Shown here piece after piece: positions 35,281 to 43,094 of a stretch of DNA of 64,000 bases (position 1 is its first letter; every line of letters begins with the position of its first letter). The notes under the pieces were generated by a model, which saw only the letters and a program-made list of their open reading frames with translations, was not told where the DNA came from and searched no databases. The translations under genes and the position numbers were made by a program. The DNA lies in contig FCNA01000132.1 of NCBI GenBank assembly GCA_900018345.1, positions 1 through 64,000 on the forward strand, in the 5' to 3' direction. The DNA is from Clostridiales bacterium CHKCI006. GTDB lineage: Bacteria; Bacillota_I; Bacilli_A; Erysipelotrichales; Coprobacillaceae.

Positions 35281-36207
35281 TCATCGTTCCTGGTCTCTCT
35301 GGCGCTTCTTCTGCCACGCCTCCAGCAGTTTGATAATGGTTTCCTGCATCCGCTGGGGCGTATAGCTTTTGGGGAAATACTTCCGCAGGGTGTCGGAGGT
35401 GAAAGTCACTTTGTCGAGATCACTTTTCTTTTCCTCACCCATGATGACGCGCATCATATCGAGGGTCAGATGTCCCTCCTGGCTGTATTTCTTGAGTCGC
35501 TGAGCCTGGGAGAGAGAGGGGGTAGCCTGTTCGCTGTCCATCGCGTCCAGCAAATCCCGCTGTTCTTCTTTTTTGAGAAAGGACAGCTCATAAGCCGGAT
35601 TGAGGGCGATTTTCTTTTCATCGACCATATCCAGCAGTTCGGGAATCAGCTCCGTCAGGCGGATATAGCGCTGCACCTGGTTCCTACTCGAACCAGCCTG
35701 CTGCGCCAACAATTCATCTGCACGCAACTTCGTCCCAAGTTGGGACGAAGTTAAGTCCCCCCGTGCGCCTTGGTGTTTCATAGCCTCCAGCTTCATCTTG
35801 TAAGCAAAGGCCCTTTCGCTGGGGAGCAGGCTTTCACGTTGTAAGTTGCTGTCCACCATGATGATAGTGGCAGCATCATCGTCCAGGTCTCGGACAATGA
35901 CAGGCATGGTTTCTTTCTCGGCCAGCTCACTGGCCCGGTGCCGCCTGTGACCGGCAACCAGCTCATAGCCGCCCTCCGGGTCCGGGCGGGCGATCGCCGG
36001 AACCAGAACACCATACTGCCGAACGCTGTCGGCGGTCTCCATCATGGCCTCGTCATCCTTGACTTTGAAGGGATGCCCCTTAAATGGGTGCAGCTCAGAC
36101 AGCGGAATTTCCTGTATCTTCTCCAGCTTGGCATCCTGGCGGCTTTCCTCGGTGGAAAACAAATCATCGTATGGAGCCAGCTCTACTTTTTTCGCGCTGC
36201 TTTTCAA
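35281..36207 (-). CDS. parB: ParB/RepB/Spo0J-type partition protein
   Basis: The 308-residue protein has the ParB N-terminal motif block (IQEIPLSELHPFKGHPF, YGVLVPAIARPDPEGGYELVAGHRRHRA split over residues 32-95), followed by the helix-turn-helix region (LLAQQAGSSRNQVQRYIRL). It would bind a centromere-like site and stabilise the ICE while circular. The start is a TTG at 36207 with AAGGAGGTGA 6 nt upstream, overlapping parA by 44 bp. Confidence 0.94.
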   Translation of the reverse strand: MKSSAKKVELAPYDDLFSTEESRQDAKLEKIQEIPLSELHPFKGHPFKVKDDEAMMETADSVRQYGVLVPAIARPDPEGGYELVAGHRRHRASELAEKETMPVIVRDLDDDAATIIMVDSNLQRESLLPSERAFAYKMKLEAMKHQGARGDLTSSQLGTKLRADELLAQQAGSSRNQVQRYIRLTELIPELLDMVDEKKIALNPAYELSFLKKEEQRDLLDAMDSEQATPSLSQAQRLKKYSQEGHLTLDMMRVIMGEEKKSDLDKVTFTSDTLRKYFPKSYTPQRMQETIIKLLEAWQKKRQRDQER

Positions 36208-36985
36208 GTTTTATCACCTCCTTGGTCAGATTCTTATAGCCCTCGGCCACCTTGCCATTAGGGTCATGGGCAAAAATGCTTTTGCCCTCGGCGCTGATCT
36301 CCTTTGCCCGGACAGAATGGGGAATCTCGGTGCCGAACACCTTGATTTTGCTGCCATAGGTCTCCCGCAGCAGGGCGGCAATCTCCTTGGCGAAGTTGGT
36401 GCGGTTGTCCACCATCGTCAGCAATATGCCGTCGATCTGGAGCTTGGGGTTGATCTGCCGCTTCACCTTGTTTACGGTCTGGAGCAGCTGTTCCAGGCCC
36501 TTGGCGGGCAGGTACTCCGCCTGAACGGGGATTATGACCCTGTTGGCGGCGGCCAGGGCGTTGACCGTGAGCATACCCAGGGATGGCTGGCAGTCAATCA
36601 GGATATGGGAATACTGTCCCTTGAGCGTGTCCAGATACTGCCGCAGGATGGTCTCTCGGCTCATGGCGTTCACCAGGGAGACCTCCATGCCGGAGAGCTG
36701 GATGTCTGCGGGCATCAGGTCAACGCCCTCCGGGTGGTGCAGGATACCCTCGCCGGGGCGCAGCGGCTCGTCCATCAGGATACGGCCCATCGCATCGGAC
36801 AGGGTAAAGGGCAGCTTGTCCGGCTGGGGGTGGCCCAGGCTGATGGTCAGGCTGCCTTGCGGGTCCCCGTCGATCAGCAGCACTTTCTTTCCGGCCTGCG
36901 CCAGCCCAATCCCCAGGTTCGCGCAGGTGGTTGTCTTGCCAACGCCGCCTTTCTGGTTGGCGATGGCGATGATTTGCGTGTTCAA
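36164..36985 (-). CDS. parA: ParA-type partition ATPase
   Basis: About 273 residues. The deviant Walker A motif KGGVGKTTTCANLGIGLAQA lies at the N-terminus; ILIDCQPSLGMLTVNAL is the second conserved block. I place the start at TTG 36985 (giving MNTQIIAIANQ), with GAGGTG 6 nt upstream; the frame is open 63 bp further. ParA and ParB together form the maintenance system of the ICE and are the first genes inside its right end. Confidence 0.94.
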   Translation of the reverse strand: MNTQIIAIANQKGGVGKTTTCANLGIGLAQAGKKVLLIDGDPQGSLTISLGHPQPDKLPFTLSDAMGRILMDEPLRPGEGILHHPEGVDLMPADIQLSGMEVSLVNAMSRETILRQYLDTLKGQYSHILIDCQPSLGMLTVNALAAANRVIIPVQAEYLPAKGLEQLLQTVNKVKRQINPKLQIDGILLTMVDNRTNFAKEIAALLRETYGSKIKVFGTEIPHSVRAKEISAEGKSIFAHDPNGKVAEGYKNLTKEVIKLEKQREKSRAGSIR

Positions 36986-37428
36986 TGACTTCACCTCATT
37001 TCTGAATTGTTCTATGGCTTCTGGAAATAGAAAAAGCCGCCACTTCAAAAATTGAAAGTGACGGCCTTTTCTTATCCCGGAATGAAATTCCCCGGAAACG
37101 CAAAAAGCGCCCAGTAGAAAATACTGAGCGCTTGGCGATTAGATTTATTCTCTTTTGTTCAAATTAGGTCAAATTCAGACAAACCGTTTTCACGAAAAAG
37201 GTCTCTTGGAGATGTATAAATAAACATCCCCTTGGCATCCCAAAATCGCGTCTCGGTTGTCCTATTTTTTAACCCATAAGCCCTCTTTTTGGGGTGGTTG
37301 TCCACCATTTAACCCATAGAAAACGGGTTAAAAGAGGCTTCGTTCTGTCAAATTGCGTCAAACCATTTGAAAAGGAAAAACCCCGGAAACCGCGTAGTTC
37401 CGGGGTTTTTGACCACTTTTGATAAAGT
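36986..37428. other. Non-coding right terminus of the ICE
   Basis: No gene is visible. Two hairpins lie at 37031-37070 (AAAAGCCG/CGGCCTTTT arms) and 37105-37133 (AAGCGC/GCGCTT arms). An imperfect direct repeat of about 20 bp, GTCAAATTnnGnCAAACC, occurs at 37168-37187 and 37347-37366. TAACCCATA occurs twice (about 37269 and 37309), followed by an inverted GGGTTA. Such repeats may be recombinase arm sites or partition/replication sites. Confidence 0.55.
37376..37410. terminator. Strong bidirectional terminator at the ICE end
   Basis: A perfect 13-bp stem AAAAACCCCGGAA / TTCCGGGGTTTTT with a short loop lies 18 bp from the att-like repeat and would stop transcription in both directions across the element boundary. 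Confidence 0.85.
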
Positions 37429-37445
37429 TTAGCGCTTGCTGAACT
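37429..37445. repeat. att-like copy of the rpsI 3' end (left end of IME)
   Basis: The 17 bp TTAGCGCTTGCTGAACT is identical to the last codons of rpsI at 49,611-49,627. On the minus strand it reads AGTTCAGCAAGCGCTAA, that is ...FSKR-stop. Preceding codons (DSTKSLK) are not those of the local rpsI. Tyrosine integrases that target gene 3' ends leave exactly this type of duplicated core. Confidence 0.85.
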
Positions 37446-37706
37446 TCAAGGACTTGGTGCTGTCCCTGCCAAACATCCGGTAATCCTTTCGCTTTCCACC
37501 TGATTTTTGGCTTAATACTGCGGTTTTTCTGCACACCAGATTCTAATTTTCATCCTCGTGCAAGACGCACGAAAAGCAGGTTTTGCTCCTTATGTGTGCC
37601 TTGCGTATCGCTGCCCAGGGCGACGCAGGACAACGGTAAGGAAAGACACTTGGTTGCTGTTCTTGTCTTCACCTCAAAATTAAATTCAGACACGGAGGAC
37701 AGCATA
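37446..37706. other. Non-coding left end of the IME
   Basis: No gene is seen between the att-like repeat and tnpV. A partly self-complementary stretch, TGCGTATCGCTGCCC followed by AGGGCGACGCA (about 37607-37632), lies about 75-100 bp before tnpV. It could be part of a tnpV leader or a recombinase arm site. Confidence 0.45.
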
Positions 37707-38096
37707 ATGGAAAAATACATTTTCGATCAAAGCAACGGCCTTTGGTATGCACTCCAGGGCAACTACTATATCCCCTGCTTAGTGCTGGATGAAGCGGGGA
37801 CATCTTCTATTGGCATGTGGGGCAGAAAGCACCAGCAATACCTGAAAGAGCATCGACCTATGCTCTATTCTAATCTCATTCTCAGCGGAAGATTGCTCAG
37901 CTATCTGGCTGATATTGATACCCAGGCACGAAACAAACTCCATCTGCTCATAACACAGCTGGCAGAGAAGGAGGGTATCAATGAGCAGCTGAAAGCGCAG
38001 GATCAGATGGCATGGGTGGGAGCTATGAATAACATCCGAAACCGGGCAGAGGAAATCATCCTCCAAGAGCTGATCTATGGGGAGGATGCCGTATGA
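37707..38096 (+). CDS. tnpV: TnpV-like protein
   Basis: The 129-residue protein begins MEKYIFDQSNGLWYALQGNY and contains QYLKEHRPMLYSNLILSGRL and LKAQDQMAWVGAMNNIRNRA, the TnpV pattern known from Tn4451-type mobilizable transposons. ATG 37707 follows GGAGGACA; the frame is open further upstream without a ribosome site. It overlaps the DUF6809-like gene by 4 bp. A second diverged copy is overprinted at 14,456. Function unknown. Confidence 0.87.
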   Translation: MEKYIFDQSNGLWYALQGNYYIPCLVLDEAGTSSIGMWGRKHQQYLKEHRPMLYSNLILSGRLLSYLADIDTQARNKLHLLITQLAEKEGINEQLKAQDQMAWVGAMNNIRNRAEEIILQELIYGEDAV

Positions 38097-38356
38097 GACT
38101 TCTTGAAGAATTTTGGTATGGCAACATTGAACCGACCGAATACGACACAAACGCCTGCAAGGAATACAAGGAAGTGCTTCACCTGATTACCCGAAATGAA
38201 GAAAAGCTTCAGGCAACCATGACGGATGAACAGAAAGAACTGTTCTCTCGATATACGGACGCCGTTCGTGAGTATCAGACCATGGCAGAGTGCCTGCTGT
38301 TCCAAAATAGCTTTAAGCTGGGTGCCAGAATGATGCTTGAGGTCATGGACGAATAA
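38093..38356 (+). CDS. DUF6809-like small protein
   Basis: The 87-residue protein begins MRLLEEFWYGNIEPTEYDTN and contains NEEKLQATMTDEQKELFSRY and FKLGARMMLEVMDE, typical of a small family found beside tnpV in Firmicutes mobile elements. Start ATGA overlaps the tnpV stop, so the two are translationally coupled. Function unknown. Confidence 0.83.
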   Translation: MRLLEEFWYGNIEPTEYDTNACKEYKEVLHLITRNEEKLQATMTDEQKELFSRYTDAVREYQTMAECLLFQNSFKLGARMMLEVMDE

Positions 38357-38367
38357 CAATATCAACG

Positions 38368-38400
38368 ATCAGCCGGGTAGTAGTTAGCTACTCGGCTGAT
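38368..38400. terminator. Hairpin terminator between convergent operons
   Basis: ATCAGCCGGGTAG / CTACTCGGCTGAT (one mismatch) with a 7-nt loop lies between the tnpV pair (+) and the AAA+ gene ending at 38,410 (-). Short T-rich tracts follow on the plus side. Confidence 0.75.
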
Positions 38401-38409
38401 TTATTACTT

Positions 38410-39573
38410 CTACTCGACGATCTGCTCGTACAGCGCGTCTGTGATCTGACGCATTATTTCACCATTGATGTCACGCATATTGGAATAGCGTGAAACATCA
38501 ATACGCACTATATCAGAAGCCTTCAAATCGCTATCTATTTCGGGACATTCACACCTTATTTTCTCTAAATAACGTTCGCTCTTAAATGCTACATATTGTT
38601 CTTTTTCCTTTGTGGAAAGCGGCCAGAAAGCGCATTTATAATTAAACCTTGAACGCAATTCAGGAGGAAGAAATTCTCCGATCTTTTCCTTAGGCATATT
38701 GGAAGTAAAGACAATAATGTATTTATCTAAGTCATACTCTCGTCCTAAGGAGTCTGTAAATTTTCCTTCTTCAAGCAGCTGCAAGAAAAAGTTATAAACG
38801 GGTTTGCTGGCTTTTTCAAATTCATCTATCAGGATTACCTTACTTCGGCTACGCATAAGCTTGTCCGGTAATTCACCTTTATTACTGCCAATATAACCTC
38901 GTGGACTACCAATCAAACTATTCAGTGCATCTTGAGCACTATAATTGCCGAAATTAATTTTTATCATTGGTTCCTCTGGTGCCAACTTCTGATGGAGCAA
39001 TCTGGCGACTTCTGTTTTACCAATGCCCGATGCACCACATATTAAAACAGAGAAAATCGGCTGTTGGCCAATTCGATTGAAAAGCCTATACTTTGTTAAT
39101 TCCTCCTTTAAGCGTTTTTTGAATAGTTCGTTGCCAAAAAGATTTTGATTTAAGTAATCTAAGATATTGTCAAAATCAGACTGATTAACGTCAACAATAT
39201 TTTGAATTGGGTCCTTTTCAATTTTAAGGAAGCTCTCAAGCTCAAGAACTTTATCAATTTTGTAATACAGCAAATCTTGAACTTGTTTGCTATATTGACG
39301 CTCGATAATGACATACAAGGCAACAGACTGCTCTTTTTGAACAGCATTCAACATAAGTTCTGCTGGTGCAACAAGAGCATCAGCCCGATCTTCGCTATAA
39401 AATAATGAAGACAAATCAATAAAGACCGAGCGAGTACCTGCAGGAAAGTCAAATTTTGATTGATCTTTGGCGAAAAAAGACCAACTTAATATTTGCCCAT
39501 CAGCTTCTTCAATTGCTTTAACAACACGCTCTCGGTTCTTTCGATCGTACTCATAAATACTTACTCTATCCAT
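38410..39573 (-). CDS. ClpA/ClpB-like AAA+ ATPase (DolB-like)
   Basis: The 387-residue protein has a unique N-terminal domain of about 130 residues, then one AAA+ module of the ClpB second-ATPase type: Walker A LICGASGIGKTEVARLLH near residue 187, pore-loop-like GSPRGYIGSNKGELPDKL, Walker B KVILIDEFEKASKPVYN, sensor IIVFTSNMPKE and arginine-finger region LPPELRSRF. It lacks the Clp N-domain and first ATPase. It follows the DUF6414-like gene by 8 bp. That pairing is the known composition of the Dodola anti-phage system (DolA/DolB) as I recall it. The region is AT-richer than the rest of the IME. Confidence 0.87.
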   Translation of the reverse strand: MDRVSIYEYDRKNRERVVKAIEEADGQILSWSFFAKDQSKFDFPAGTRSVFIDLSSLFYSEDRADALVAPAELMLNAVQKEQSVALYVIIERQYSKQVQDLLYYKIDKVLELESFLKIEKDPIQNIVDVNQSDFDNILDYLNQNLFGNELFKKRLKEELTKYRLFNRIGQQPIFSVLICGASGIGKTEVARLLHQKLAPEEPMIKINFGNYSAQDALNSLIGSPRGYIGSNKGELPDKLMRSRSKVILIDEFEKASKPVYNFFLQLLEEGKFTDSLGREYDLDKYIIVFTSNMPKEKIGEFLPPELRSRFNYKCAFWPLSTKEKEQYVAFKSERYLEKIRCECPEIDSDLKASDIVRIDVSRYSNMRDINGEIMRQITDALYEQIVE

Positions 39574-39581
39574 AATAACAC

Positions 39582-40454
39582 CTAAGCATTAAGGTCCTGA
39601 ATAATTGCAATAACATCGATGTAATGAACCTTCCCCTGCGTACCAGAAGCATTCGGAATATCTTTTTTAGCCTCTTCTTGGACGCCATCTTCAATATCCA
39701 TACCACTGTCTTGAAAATCGACTGTCTGCTCTTGATTCTTTTTACTGCTATCGTTTAACGCCATCATGCGATTGATCTTTCGCTCAACATCACTGCGTTC
39801 AAATTCTCCTCGATAAATGCCAAGCACAGTAACTTTACCGATCTCAATGTCCGAAATGCTGTACTGACTTTCCATTTCATTTTCAGCGCTCATGGGAATT
39901 TTGAGCATCATGTGCTCATTGGAGCCAAATCTATGTGGCAACTCACCGCAAAGAACATAGGCGGAGCCTTTAAACATTACCTCCACAAGAGAGGTGAAGT
40001 TCATATTACCAATGCCTTTAACAGGTACTTGACTCACCAAACCACTCATAAGCGCTTTTGTAGCCAAAACATCATTGGAATTTACGACAGTAAGGTAAAC
40101 ATCTTTAATTTTTACCAAATTCCCAACCTTGCTATCGTCCAACCGACGCACTTCTTTGGCTTTTTCATAAATAGGTTTGAGAATTGTTGATTTAGAGCTT
40201 ACTACTTTTACGGTATCTTCCACTCCATTAGATCTACTATGAGATAAATTACCATTTAGATCTATGCTGGGCAAATACTGACCAATAACGGGAATCTTTG
40301 AAGCAGCGCTTGTAGTGGCATCCATATCACCCGCTAATGATAGTTCTGTGTTCTTAATACGAGTAATTTTCTCTACTATCTGATTATCAAACAACATTGA
40401 AATTTCGGAAGCTTTCTCGTTGTTGATATAGTAGATATTAAACATATTCTTCAA
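39582..40454 (-). CDS. DUF6414-like protein (DolA-like)
   Basis: The 290-residue protein begins MKNMFNIYYINNEKASEISM and has an N-terminal segment rich in SxxS and SLAGDMDATTSAASKIP, a middle domain (VEVMFKGSAYVLCGELPHRF) and an acidic C-terminal stretch. The N-terminus and size fit the DUF6414 family; this assignment is by resemblance only. The start is TTG 40454 with GGAGGGG 5-7 nt upstream; ATG 40445 is an alternative. It is the fourth gene of the defence-like operon. Confidence 0.7.
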   Translation of the reverse strand: MKNMFNIYYINNEKASEISMLFDNQIVEKITRIKNTELSLAGDMDATTSAASKIPVIGQYLPSIDLNGNLSHSRSNGVEDTVKVVSSKSTILKPIYEKAKEVRRLDDSKVGNLVKIKDVYLTVVNSNDVLATKALMSGLVSQVPVKGIGNMNFTSLVEVMFKGSAYVLCGELPHRFGSNEHMMLKIPMSAENEMESQYSISDIEIGKVTVLGIYRGEFERSDVERKINRMMALNDSSKKNQEQTVDFQDSGMDIEDGVQEEAKKDIPNASGTQGKVHYIDVIAIIQDLNA

Positions 40455-40502
40455 TTAATCCCCTCCTTGCAGCCCAATTCTTTAGCCACGTTCTCTTGAA
40501 GC

Positions 40503-41612
40503 CTATTCCTGTGCACCTTTTTTTAGATTACAATCCCGGCAAAGCATTTGACAGTTATCAGGCGTCGTCTTGCCGCCTTTGCTCCACGGTGTAATATGAT
40601 CAGCGTGCATCTGTTCAAACTCAAATTCTTCACCACAAATAGCACACTTATGTCCTTGCTTCTCGTAAGCCGCAAGAGCATCCCGACGGTCAAAGGAACG
40701 GATTGACAGTTTCTTTTCTTCGCCAGTCAACAGGTACTCATAAATACCGGATTTTTTGGTCACATCTTCATCACCCATGAGTCGCTGAATTTCCGTCTCC
40801 AGCTTCTTGGGGTCAAGGTCTGTCCGCTTGCCGTGCTGATTGTAGAAAAGGCCCCATGGCAACCCCTTCATTTCTTTGCGCTTTTTTGGGAAAATCGCTT
40901 GTACCCAGTCGATCACAGAGCGAAAATAGTTCCACAGCTGCACCGCACTTGGGTCGTTCTGATGTTCAGCCATGTACGCTTCAATGGTTTTTCCTTCAGC
41001 GCTGGCCGCCCAGAAAATAGCCGTTTCAAGGTATTCCTGACGGATAGAAGCGCCTTTCAAATAATCACCAGCCAGCATACCTGCTGCGCAGCCGGTCTTA
41101 GAGAAATACCGCTTTGCGTCAGAAGTCCAGCTACCGGCATAGACGGCGTTCCGCAGCTCCTGATCGGTCAATTCTTCGCCTGCAATGTTGATAATACGGA
41201 ACCATTCCAGCTTTTCGCTGTCCGTACCATCACAAACATACACAAACAGGGGATAGTCAAGAATCTGCTGCTTCTTGTCGGCCGGTAGATTATAAAAATA
41301 CTTGTCATCTACAGAGAAGGTGCCGTCTACATACTCGCACAGGGAAATGGTACGCTGCTGACCATCCAGCACCTCGAATCCATCTGACCCGTCCTCTTTC
41401 TTCACCTTGCACCAGTACATCACATTGAGCGGTAAGCCCTTCATGACAGTGCGAATGACTTCATCACGCTGCGCGTCCTTGTAGACGAACTCCCGCTGAT
41501 ACTTCGGCCTTATATCAAGGCGCTCGTCGTATCCAACGACACCTTCCTCTGCATCATTGAAATAGCCCTCACAGACTTCACCGACAGTTACTTTCAGTTC
41601 TTTGATTTGCAT
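40503..41612 (-). CDS. DUF262-HNH nuclease
   Basis: The 369-residue protein has the DUF262 motif block: [13 protein letters not shown], then [17 protein letters not shown] (the ParB-like DGQQR motif) and [22 protein letters not shown]-terminal HNH domain follows with zinc pairs: [41 protein letters not shown]262 proteins such as GmrS bind nucleotide and act with nucleases of restriction systems. It lies 1 bp after an adenine methylase, so it is the probable restriction partner. The pairing has a DUF262-HNH fusion instead of the DUF262-DUF1524 of GmrSD. Confidence 0.9.
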   Translation of the reverse strand: MQIKELKVTVGEVCEGYFNDAEEGVVGYDERLDIRPKYQREFVYKDAQRDEVIRTVMKGLPLNVMYWCKVKKEDGSDGFEVLDGQQRTISLCEYVDGTFSVDDKYFYNLPADKKQQILDYPLFVYVCDGTDSEKLEWFRIINIAGEELTDQELRNAVYAGSWTSDAKRYFSKTGCAAGMLAGDYLKGASIRQEYLETAIFWAASAEGKTIEAYMAEHQNDPSAVQLWNYFRSVIDWVQAIFPKKRKEMKGLPWGLFYNQHGKRTDLDPKKLETEIQRLMGDEDVTKKSGIYEYLLTGEEKKLSIRSFDRRDALAAYEKQGHKCAICGEEFEFEQMHADHITPWSKGGKTTPDNCQMLCRDCNLKKGAQE

Positions 41613-41613
41613 A

Positions 41614-42762
41614 TCATTTCACCTCTTTCGGTGGTTCTGGATGTTTGTTACGAATGAACACACGGTCATAAGTCCTTTTGCCATTGAGCAAACAACATCC
41701 CCCACGATCTTCTTTGCTCGGTTTATATCCTAATTGTTCTAATATCTCAACCGGAGCAGATGCTCGTGTATTTCCTGACGCTTGCCAAATAATCTCAAAT
41801 TGATCCGGATTAAACTTATCAAAGAATGTAATCGGAACTCCCATGATACCTGTGTAGTCACATGGAATATCAGCAGTTTTAGAAACTTCAACGGCATTAT
41901 AATTATCATACGAAGGATTATTCTCTGGGCTATATCGCTTTACGAGAATTAGTTCCTCATGGCGCTGTTTCATGTCAAGATTGGTATACCACCGCACGCC
42001 TTTTACTCGGATATATTTTCGGCCTGTAGCTTCATCAATGCCACAAGTCGAAGCATCAAGTGAATAATCATCCGGAACAAAAAAAGCTCTATCTCCCGAA
42101 TGGATACTTGCTCCAAGCCATATCTGATTTGATATGATATACGGGAATATTTCTTTATACTTCAGTGCATTAACATTACCAATAATGATAAAATGCTTTT
42201 GATGCTCCACCAACGTAGCTACATACTCACGAAACAATGAAAATGGCGGATTTGTAACCACAATATCTGATTCATCCAGCAAGGCCAGACATTCAGGCGA
42301 ACGGAAATCGCCATCGCCCTCCAGCTCTACCAACTCATTTTCGCCGGTTCTGAACAGCTCTGCCACATCCAGCATATCCACGCCACCGTCACCCATCTTG
42401 TCATATACTTGAGTAACTACAGCCTTATAAGGACGCTTGCTTTTATTTTCTTCTGCACCCTTATCTTCAAAGTAAAAAGTCATCTGGCCGTTTGCGTCAC
42501 AACCGTATTGTAACTGCTGCCCTGCAATCGGAGACGAATAGTAGCAAGTTGCAATCAACTTTTTCAGCCCCAAACGATTGAAATTCAGCGCAAAATACTT
42601 AAAAAAGTTGCTCTCAAACGGATCATCGCAGTTACACAGCACCGTCTTACCCTGGAAGTGCTTGCGATAATATCGCATTTCCTTTTCAATATCAGTTAGC
42701 TGTGTATAGAATTCATCCTTTTTAGCTGTTTTGGCAGCACCTAAATCAGCATTCTTTGCCAT
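41614..42762 (-). CDS. EcoRI-family adenine-specific DNA methyltransferase
   Basis: The 382-residue protein begins [20 protein letters not shown] and has the EcoRI methylase family pattern: [20 protein letters not shown], the catalytic [20 protein letters not shown] (NPPF, N6-adenine type), [17 protein letters not shown] and [15 protein letters not shown].EcoRI protects GAATTC; the target here is unknown. ATG 42762 is used because the frame-open start at 42,801 lies inside the RHH gene; the start overlaps the RHH stop (TAATG), with AAAGGAGG upstream. Confidence 0.92.
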   Translation of the reverse strand: MAKNADLGAAKTAKKDEFYTQLTDIEKEMRYYRKHFQGKTVLCNCDDPFESNFFKYFALNFNRLGLKKLIATCYYSSPIAGQQLQYGCDANGQMTFYFEDKGAEENKSKRPYKAVVTQVYDKMGDGGVDMLDVAELFRTGENELVELEGDGDFRSPECLALLDESDIVVTNPPFSLFREYVATLVEHQKHFIIIGNVNALKYKEIFPYIISNQIWLGASIHSGDRAFFVPDDYSLDASTCGIDEATGRKYIRVKGVRWYTNLDMKQRHEELILVKRYSPENNPSYDNYNAVEVSKTADIPCDYTGIMGVPITFFDKFNPDQFEIIWQASGNTRASAPVEILEQLGYKPSKEDRGGCCLLNGKRTYDRVFIRNKHPEPPKEVK

Positions 42763-42914
42763 TACTGCTCTGCCTCCTTTGCTTGATATTCTTTCAGCCA
42801 TTCACGCAGAAGGGCAGAAACCGTCATGTCTTTATCCAAAGCAATCTGCTTGAGCGCTTTGCGCTCTTCCCGTGTCATCGTGATTGTCAGATTTACCATG
42901 TTTCTTTCTGCCAT
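42762..42914 (-). CDS. Ribbon-helix-helix regulator at the head of the defence operon
   Basis: A 50-residue protein not obvious from longer frames: MAERNMVNLTITMTREERKA then LKQIALDKDMTVSALLREWL. An N-terminal beta strand (VNLTITMT) and two helices fit the Arc/MetJ ribbon-helix-helix fold. Its stop overlaps the methylase start. Three direct GTGTA repeats at 8-bp spacing cover the promoter just upstream, a typical operator form for such dimers, so it probably represses its own operon. Confidence 0.8.
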   Translation of the reverse strand: MAERNMVNLTITMTREERKALKQIALDKDMTVSALLREWLKEYQAKEAEQ

Positions 42915-42943
42915 AATCGTTTACCTCTCATGCACATTTAATT

Positions 42944-42987
42944 GTGTACTTGTGTAATAGTGTACCACAAAATGGCACATAAATCAA
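42944..42987 (-). promoter_or_regulatory. Promoter of the five-gene defence operon with a triple 8-bp repeat operator
   Basis: On the plus strand GTGTACTT, GTGTAATA and GTGTACCA stand head to tail at 42944-42967. On the minus strand the third repeat overlaps a TACACT -10 box (42959-42964, preceded by TGG), with TTGATT (42982-42987) 17 bp upstream. Repressor bound to the repeats would block the promoter. Confidence 0.75.
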
Positions 42988-43051
42988 CAAACTTAGACTG
43001 GCTCCGTCTTTGTTTTATAGCTGTAGATAAGATATTTCTCCGCCTTGTTTG

Positions 43052-43091
43052 ACAAACAGGAGGCCAGGTGAAAACCCAACCTCCTGTTTGT
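43052..43091. terminator. Hairpin after the Mob/Pre gene
   Basis: ACAAACAGGAGG and CCTCCTGTTTGT form a perfect 12-bp stem around a 16-nt loop, directly after the relaxase stop. No clear T-run follows on the minus strand, so it may act as a terminator or an RNA-stabilising hairpin. Confidence 0.55.
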
Positions 43092-43094
43092 TAA

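Larger units (their letters stand above)
1..37445. mobile_element. Tn1549/CTn-type integrative conjugative element (ICE), left part outside window
   Basis: Nearly all genes lie on the minus strand and form the known Firmicutes ICE backbone: ParA/ParB, PcfB, VirD4, Maff2, TrbL-like, PrgI, VirB4, CHAP hydrolase, DUF4315, DUF4366, TopB, CHC2 protein, giant methylase-helicase, MobC and relaxase. Base composition is visibly GC-richer than the rpsI-rplQ chromosome. The right end is placed at the rpsI-like 17-bp repeat at 37,429. The left end and the ICE integrase lie outside the window. Cargo inside it includes AbiE, a SLOG/XRE pair and an IS110-family insertion. Confidence 0.88.
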
